This document shows, in pieces, positions 16,001-18,600 of a stretch of DNA of 18,600 bases. Source of the DNA: a bacterium (GTDB taxonomy: Bacteria; Bacillota; Clostridia; Christensenellales; UBA1242); the NCBI GenBank assembly GCA_024692805.1, contig JAILMD010000029.1, positions 1 to 18,600 of the forward strand, in the 5' to 3' direction. Each line of letters starts with the position of its first letter. Positions within the stretch are counted from its first letter, which is position 1. Position numbers and translations under genes: made by a program. Under the pieces are notes generated by a model. It saw only the letters and a program-made list of their open reading frames with translations. It did not search any database and was not told the DNA's origin.

Positions 16001-18600
16001 AGGGAAAACGCTAATCGTTCGTTTAGTTATCCCAGTAACAATCGAATCATCAAAATAATGGTCTGGGTCTGCATCTGGCGTAGTGTAATAACGTTTTTGA
16101 TGAAGAGGTCTATCCTCTAAAGCAGGGCGTGTTGAATCATATGTTTTGCTAGTTATTCTTCCAAATAAAATTCTATTAATAGAAATATTTAACCCATTTG
16201 CTACCCTAACTTGCCCTTGATGTTCACCTGAATCATATTTTATGTTTAAGTCACCCTCTGTTGTGTTTATAGTAACAAGGCTATCAAATGAATCAGCGCC
16301 AATAAACTCTAAAAACATACTTCTTTCAGTTGTGCTTAAATCATCATATCCATAATTGTCATAATTAACAGTTTCTTTTCCATTAGCAAAAGTTATCCAA
16401 TAAGCATTATCAAAAGTAACAGCGCTGTAAAGGCTACTCTTTTTAGTTATGTTATAAACTAATCTAACGCCACTTGCTTGAGTGTTATGTTGCTCATCTG
16501 GGTAAGTTTCGTCAAGCCAATAATCTAAAACAATTTGAGAAATTTGATATTTAGCTTCATAATTATCTTCAGCCTCTTTACTAGCCCTCATATTTGTAAG
16601 AAGCATGCTTGCTGGGTTTCCAACAAACGCATAGTTGTTATCAACCTGAGGGGTTTTTACATAGCTATAATCAGTTTCGCCTTCATAATTTTTACCATTA
16701 AATCCATGATCAACACAGTCTGTGCGTCTCCATTCTTCATTTACCCATATTTCATTAGAAAAGTCATCATCTTCAAAGCTGTTATCGCTTTCGCCGGTGA
16801 AGAAATCCCTACTTGATCTAACTAAAACTTCATAAGAAACTCTTATACTATGTGCAATGAAACGATACGAAGTTGTTTGACTAATAGTTTTAACAAAATC
16901 AAAAGCATCTGCTTTAAGCCCTTCTAAAACTTCATCGTTTTCAAAACCAAAAATGTTGTTAACGTTTAAATAAACTTTGTTGTAAAACTGTAAAATCGAA
17001 AAATGTTCTAATAAAGTATGGTCAGTATTAGTTTGCCCATTCACACAACAAACTTTACCATTTTTGTCATATGCTAAACAATCTCCAATATAATAACAAC
17101 CAAAAAACTCACTATTTGGGTCTGGGTTTATATTATCTGGCCATAGGTTAACTGTTTGGTAATAAACATTTTTAGGTTCAGGAACTTTAACAACTGTATC
17201 AACTCTAATCTTTCCCCTAATCCTAACCATCTCAATATATCTTTCTAAAGTAACCCCATCTAGAAACTGACTTTCATCTAAATCCCAATCTTCTTTGTTT
17301 GATGAAAGTTTTTGGTTTTCATAATCATCATAATAATCTCTATCATAATATTCAAAAACAACATCAATTCCAACTTCTTCATAAACAGCAACAAAATAAA
17401 TCTGTGTGTTTTCACATTCATTATCAACATCTGCCGTTATAGTTGTTATGCTATTAAAATCATAACCACTAACAACTCCGTTTTCATCATAACTAACACT
17501 AAAAATAGTGTTAGAATCATTAAATTTGGAAATGTTTAAATAATAAAGTTGCTCATTATTAGGGGCTTCGTGTTTATTATCTAATTCAACAACGGCAGCC
17601 TTCCAGCCAAGAAACCTATAACCTATTTTTGAGGCAACTGGAAAATATTGTAATGTGTCACCATATTTAATAGTTATATTTGCGTCTGGATCATTTGAAA
17701 CAATAACGGCCTCAAACCTATATAAATCGTCTTGATTTTCAGAAAATCTAACCCCTTGATTTGTTACGCCAATAAAATTTGTCCCAGCCTGTTGACTATA
17801 TGGAACATAATAACCATAATTTTTATCTTCAACAGTTATTTTAGCATCACTAATGTTTTTTAATTCCCCGTTTTCAACATCATAAAATCCCCAGGTTGCT
17901 GCAGGCGCATTATAGTCATATCTTACCCCTTCAACTTCCGAGCTTTGAATCTCTGTTAAAAACATAACTTGATATTCTCTTGGCGTAAACGTTGCAACAA
18001 GGCTGCTAGTTAAACCACTATAATGATAAAAATTAAAGAGTTTTTCTTCTTTTTCTCCTGTATCAACATTATCTCTTGTGGCACGAATTTTTCTATCATA
18101 AAAAGTTGTTTGACTAAAAATAATTCTGTCGTTATTATTTTTAAATAGTTGAATAACAGAATATGTATAATCTGGTTGTTCATTAGTAAAATCATAAACA
18201 AAGTTATTATTAATGTCTCCAACAACAATAAGTGTGTTTTCATCATTAATCTTAACAATAACAACTTCCCCATCTTCATTTTTGTAAACTTTTTTAAGTA
18301 AAGCCATGTTAGTATTGTTAACAGTACTTTGACCTATATCAAAACCAGTCCAATCATAACCAGGCATAACAATTTCAAATGGCCAACTAGTTGGGCGGCC
18401 ATATTTTTCATTATAGTAGGTAATGCCATATTGCCCACTACCACCATCTTTATATTGCCCGACACTATCAATGTTATAATCATAATATGGCGTTGAATAA
18501 TTCGTGCCATTATATCTATAATTAGCGTCCGCTCCGCCAGAATAAATTGGATAATAATAATCATTATGATCACTATCATATGTAAAATGCATATTTAGCG
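10007..18600 (-). CDS. Giant InlB-repeat-type extracellular protein, 5' end outside window
   Basis: About 2,863 residues are visible without a stop, and the frame stays open to the window edge. The first visible Met (18592) has no ribosome binding site and no signal peptide after it, so the true start lies beyond the window. Numbering from that Met, degenerate InlB B-type (Listeria-Bacteroides, Flg_new-like) repeats are recognisable by their G-Y-x-F-x-G-W core and closing Y-x-A-x-W strand: cores near Trp330, Trp1652, Phe1797, Trp1908, Leu2069 and Trp2455, and closing strands near 195, 400, 1725, 1832, 1952, 2106 and 2511. The stretch between about 420 and 1600 is strand-rich, Tyr/Asn/Asp/Ser-rich and matches nothing I know. 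There is no enzyme motif, no LPXTG signal and no C-terminal membrane helix, so attachment is unexplained. Such repeats are known in adhesins and surface proteins; adhesion is inferred. It is co-translated with the 164-residue membrane protein. Confidence 0.9.
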   Translation of the reverse strand, partial: LNMHFTYDSDHNDYYYPIYSGGADANYRYNGTNYSTPYYDYNIDSVGQYKDGGSGQYGITYYNEKYGRPTSWPFEIVMPGYDWTGFDIGQSTVNNTNMALLKKVYKNEDGEVVIVKINDENTLIVVGDINNNFVYDFTNEQPDYTYSVIQLFKNNNDRIIFSQTTFYDRKIRATRDNVDTGEKEEKLFNFYHYSGLTSSLVATFTPREYQVMFLTEIQSSEVEGVRYDYNAPAATWGFYDVENGELKNISDAKITVEDKNYGYYVPYSQQAGTNFIGVTNQGVRFSENQDDLYRFEAVIVSNDPDANITIKYGDTLQYFPVASKIGYRFLGWKAAVVELDNKHEAPNNEQLYYLNISKFNDSNTIFSVSYDENGVVSGYDFNSITTITADVDNECENTQIYFVAVYEEVGIDVVFEYYDRDYYDDYENQKLSSNKEDWDLDESQFLDGVTLERYIEMVRIRGKIRVDTVVKVPEPKNVYYQTVNLWPDNINPDPNSEFFGCYYIGDCLAYDKNGKVCCVNGQTNTDHTLLEHFSILQFYNKVYLNVNNIFGFENDEVLEGLKADAFDFVKTISQTTSYRFIAHSIRVSYEVLVRSSRDFFTGESDNSFEDDDFSNEIWVNEEWRRTDCVDHGFNGKNYEGETDYSYVKTPQVDNNYAFVGNPASMLLTNMRASKEAEDNYEAKYQISQIVLDYWLDETYPDEQHNTQASGVRLVYNITKKSSLYSAVTFDNAYWITFANGKETVNYDNYGYDDLSTTERSMFLEFIGADSFDSLVTINTTEGDLNIKYDSGEHQGQVRVANGLNISINRILFGRITSKTYDSTRPALEDRPLHQKRYYTTPDADPDHYFDDSIVTGITKRTISVFPVLTEAKYNLYGVVVSDSSYNSNKDHIENYANSFASQATGNISADSGNFVYQENETTVEANYFVKEYSKFNPYGTSAISFKLDGNHNGTDYPIYSNFPTNISFGDLVYDLNNERYNSVLDLYNITLNWSSGVDGDNRVVYIYCEIYINNSTQGKYAIDLTNKVCRYYPDGSAQETLTDNTKIFNLGGALLSFGVSNIQGGLFTLNLTYEINKESVSSGDYITIGDKVFVVTFGEFRGSSYSVYATFDGYNNVKIAETADGQKRSATDATNSVTLNNNFNGYYLKNVYVTYNNDKQLVAKVYPSIVSNELRYSIYYYDSVNNSGESTLKIIASPITIEFGANQDGGQTSSSTRTWYNIVVKLYGTYANVKIDCEYESIMLLQVNNPIVQFQNGNGNDLDYKAVVNYNNSLQFVTRSLQQPGDAETIGTATDALYSHTNSIYYSDSGDPSFTSATGDTFTLYVLIGNVGDLGISEENNIATNLYNINNNVGFENGGSVTCDIINGYSNFIEVNSITMPNNIEVESQKRGNNNKAVINLRKKLTTITVNFDAGYYADKDNNGEDEWYSYKDRQQYVKKNDDGSYDYSVFNSLLETRFKQLGLTFEYYGKGKNPKLRESQQGNFVEFANILTEKLVTEDSRKNEVSANFTIYIDRVDDKPIILITLKRSGKVLAITNTEDVNLFEDDFGYITTKLLYNDNQAIPTLVVRFIAKSYDIVYDVNRAVRNENDVLPNYVVTLNGGGIQTSINKDATPQTVKVEDYHFDDIIDSDSFVNAFYGLSANAVSGIKFYGWRIAGEWSEPITETSPYGILLDENNFILYSLENSYIETQTENSASRAAFATTVKSAQNNLVNFLPEYNSEIKAYAIWKIEKATIKIFANDNDGGSTIWNRGSTKSFELTYHFGDYFLFIDNGVVKFNNEGTKVDLPTRLGYRLLGFDESANPTGVLDYLIYDANDQVITDSIVTVVGTLNLYCYWQAKVYTVKFELDEEIPDLFIGTSYGAGVSYYVYDLLTIDNIDNATNARVQIGFDKVLSIPNVSCVGYNFTGWENEFAKINMSGDDADKRVYPNTNSKLTYDFFDKSVSTISDDTVIVFKATWVRQYVKVVVYYSPEHNLGGSEAVFNSISNDANTDVAWIDKDYNGTNNGVTKTLPTRATTTDDSYVVSGIQFNINIPYLLDTDLAGLSENDAKDVPIPITVPEACGYVFDGLYYHDPDNGNDIKYFNKNGELCHKWDIAWDNLNPVVLYAKWIMNEYKVSIKIDPVYSWLFNGIGLSSSPNNLGWSSADLPDQDNLQSSLRLVYTVYDQNNKAIEGKTNIEIASPQIKDVYLKFYQKLVVNLTMAEGHYLYSIGGNEISYTASENGFIADRNYTFYSDPANRKGTLDKYSVSFNRYALRDEGQDSTGKQDSTITIDRAVASYDFTLEFDRQTFNISVIPVLFNDKKSTSGAPHNEWKVDYSNVPYLSRITIVNPNFGGDTIFYNNDNKLYSDSSCNQPISNVTPEAIRNINIYCKLIFTNVSESQVRFYEYKGGDYKVIQTGRNYVAISTSNGIRINESEYDWSDSIDGQTILNLPIATSFYWPDMIDDNENVRFLYWVNLGDDLKVSYADLGLRKKPITPDVLLQHFTIQQLKNVILIDCAGGFSFTGNPEYYAVYDIPDRKLEMTVNVADELQTDENGQFDIANTIDDYIIYNFNAGGGGTDSESGASYTVPYGGAGFYKSLQLSFPIDKSKADKTINNFGYITRQVMVGTRDITKDCVMTTDGSNQVSKIVIKVPAIYFTSNNRTVTVKFIDTFGQVQKVSFTLGLAARGGGLKSGSNGGVYLVSTDAEVTFTSKFTSTSSLVTNATFSVKDPDNQVIRVGAKEVKVWTDEWLFKVGITYYQYKVGAGKDYYTKAPDVNIKPVIDCAGINGKNLFKDIPDIDGTNGDFQVKVKGKVYNLICYTTRTRSENVYSGIHFSGKYNPQNKEIWELSRAGSCVVKEYFRRTNVIKESGSVTYSQEE
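12220..13660 (-). repeat. Main cluster of InlB-like protein repeats within the giant gene
   Basis: Residues about 1645-2125 of the visible protein hold four diverged repeat units in tandem. Shared marks are a G-Y/F-x-x-x-G-W/F/L core (FYGWR, GYRLLGFDE, GYNFTGWEN, GYVFDGLYY) and a closing strand with W followed by an alternating hydrophobic strand (YAIWKIEKATIKI, YCYWQAKVYTVKF, KATWVRQYVKVVV, YAKWIMNEYKVSI). Spacing between closing strands is about 107 to 154 residues. The DNA itself is not repetitive, so the units are old or have diverged under selection. Confidence 0.7.

Noticed and set aside
18334..18579. Open frames shifted by one or two bases inside the giant gene
   Set aside because: They have low-complexity Ile/Met/Leu composition produced by the AT-rich Tyr/Asn codons of the real frame, and no start signals.
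18590..18592. The ATG at 18592 as start of the giant protein
   Set aside because: There is no Shine-Dalgarno sequence or signal peptide, and the frame remains open to the window edge, so the gene almost certainly begins further upstream.
1..18600. No TGA stop codons: visible genes end in TAA or TAG only, which might suggest a changed genetic code
   Set aside because: No in-frame TGA is needed to read any gene and Trp is encoded by TGG throughout. With eleven stops, absence of TGA can be chance.

Overview
The window is an AT-rich bacterial chromosome segment, packed almost entirely on the minus strand. Short intergenic gaps, AGGAGG-type ribosome binding sites, GTG and TTG starts, DNA polymerase I with a non-catalytic 3'-5' exonuclease domain, and simple intrinsic terminators all point to a low-GC Firmicute, most likely an uncultured clostridial lineage. 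I cannot name a genus. No integrase, transposase, phage gene, CRISPR array or toxin-antitoxin pair is visible.

Layout, in minus-strand transcription order from high to low coordinates. (1) 18600-9512: the 3' part (about 2,863 residues visible) of a giant extracellular-type protein with degenerate InlB/Listeria-Bacteroides repeats. It is followed without a gap by a 164-residue two-helix membrane protein. (2) 9501-5995: a TTGACA promoter drives cysS, a divergent YhhN-family membrane protein and hisS, ending at a bidirectional terminator. (3) 5467-5953, plus strand: a tRNA-Leu(CAA) with its own promoter, and 17 bases after it a 110-residue ORF with a good Shine-Dalgarno sequence. This unit converges on hisS. 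(4) 5433-4393: a divergent promoter drives a canonical YhhN/TMEM86-family protein and an 89-residue unknown, closed by a perfect 11-bp terminator hairpin. (5) 4388-1: tmk, a four-helix membrane protein, polA and a lytic transglycosylase that runs off the left edge. In this group the first three reading frames overlap.

Housekeeping functions dominate: dTMP supply and DNA repair synthesis, charging of Cys and His tRNAs, a Leu tRNA and peptidoglycan turnover. The unusual content is the giant surface protein with its coupled membrane partner, two YhhN paralogues of which one has lost several conserved polar positions, a possibly leaderless tmk, and several unrecognised small proteins. I see no convincing complete novel system. 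The giant protein with its partner is the best lead. No gap exceeds 300 bases; the largest, 5386-5517, holds two divergent promoters.
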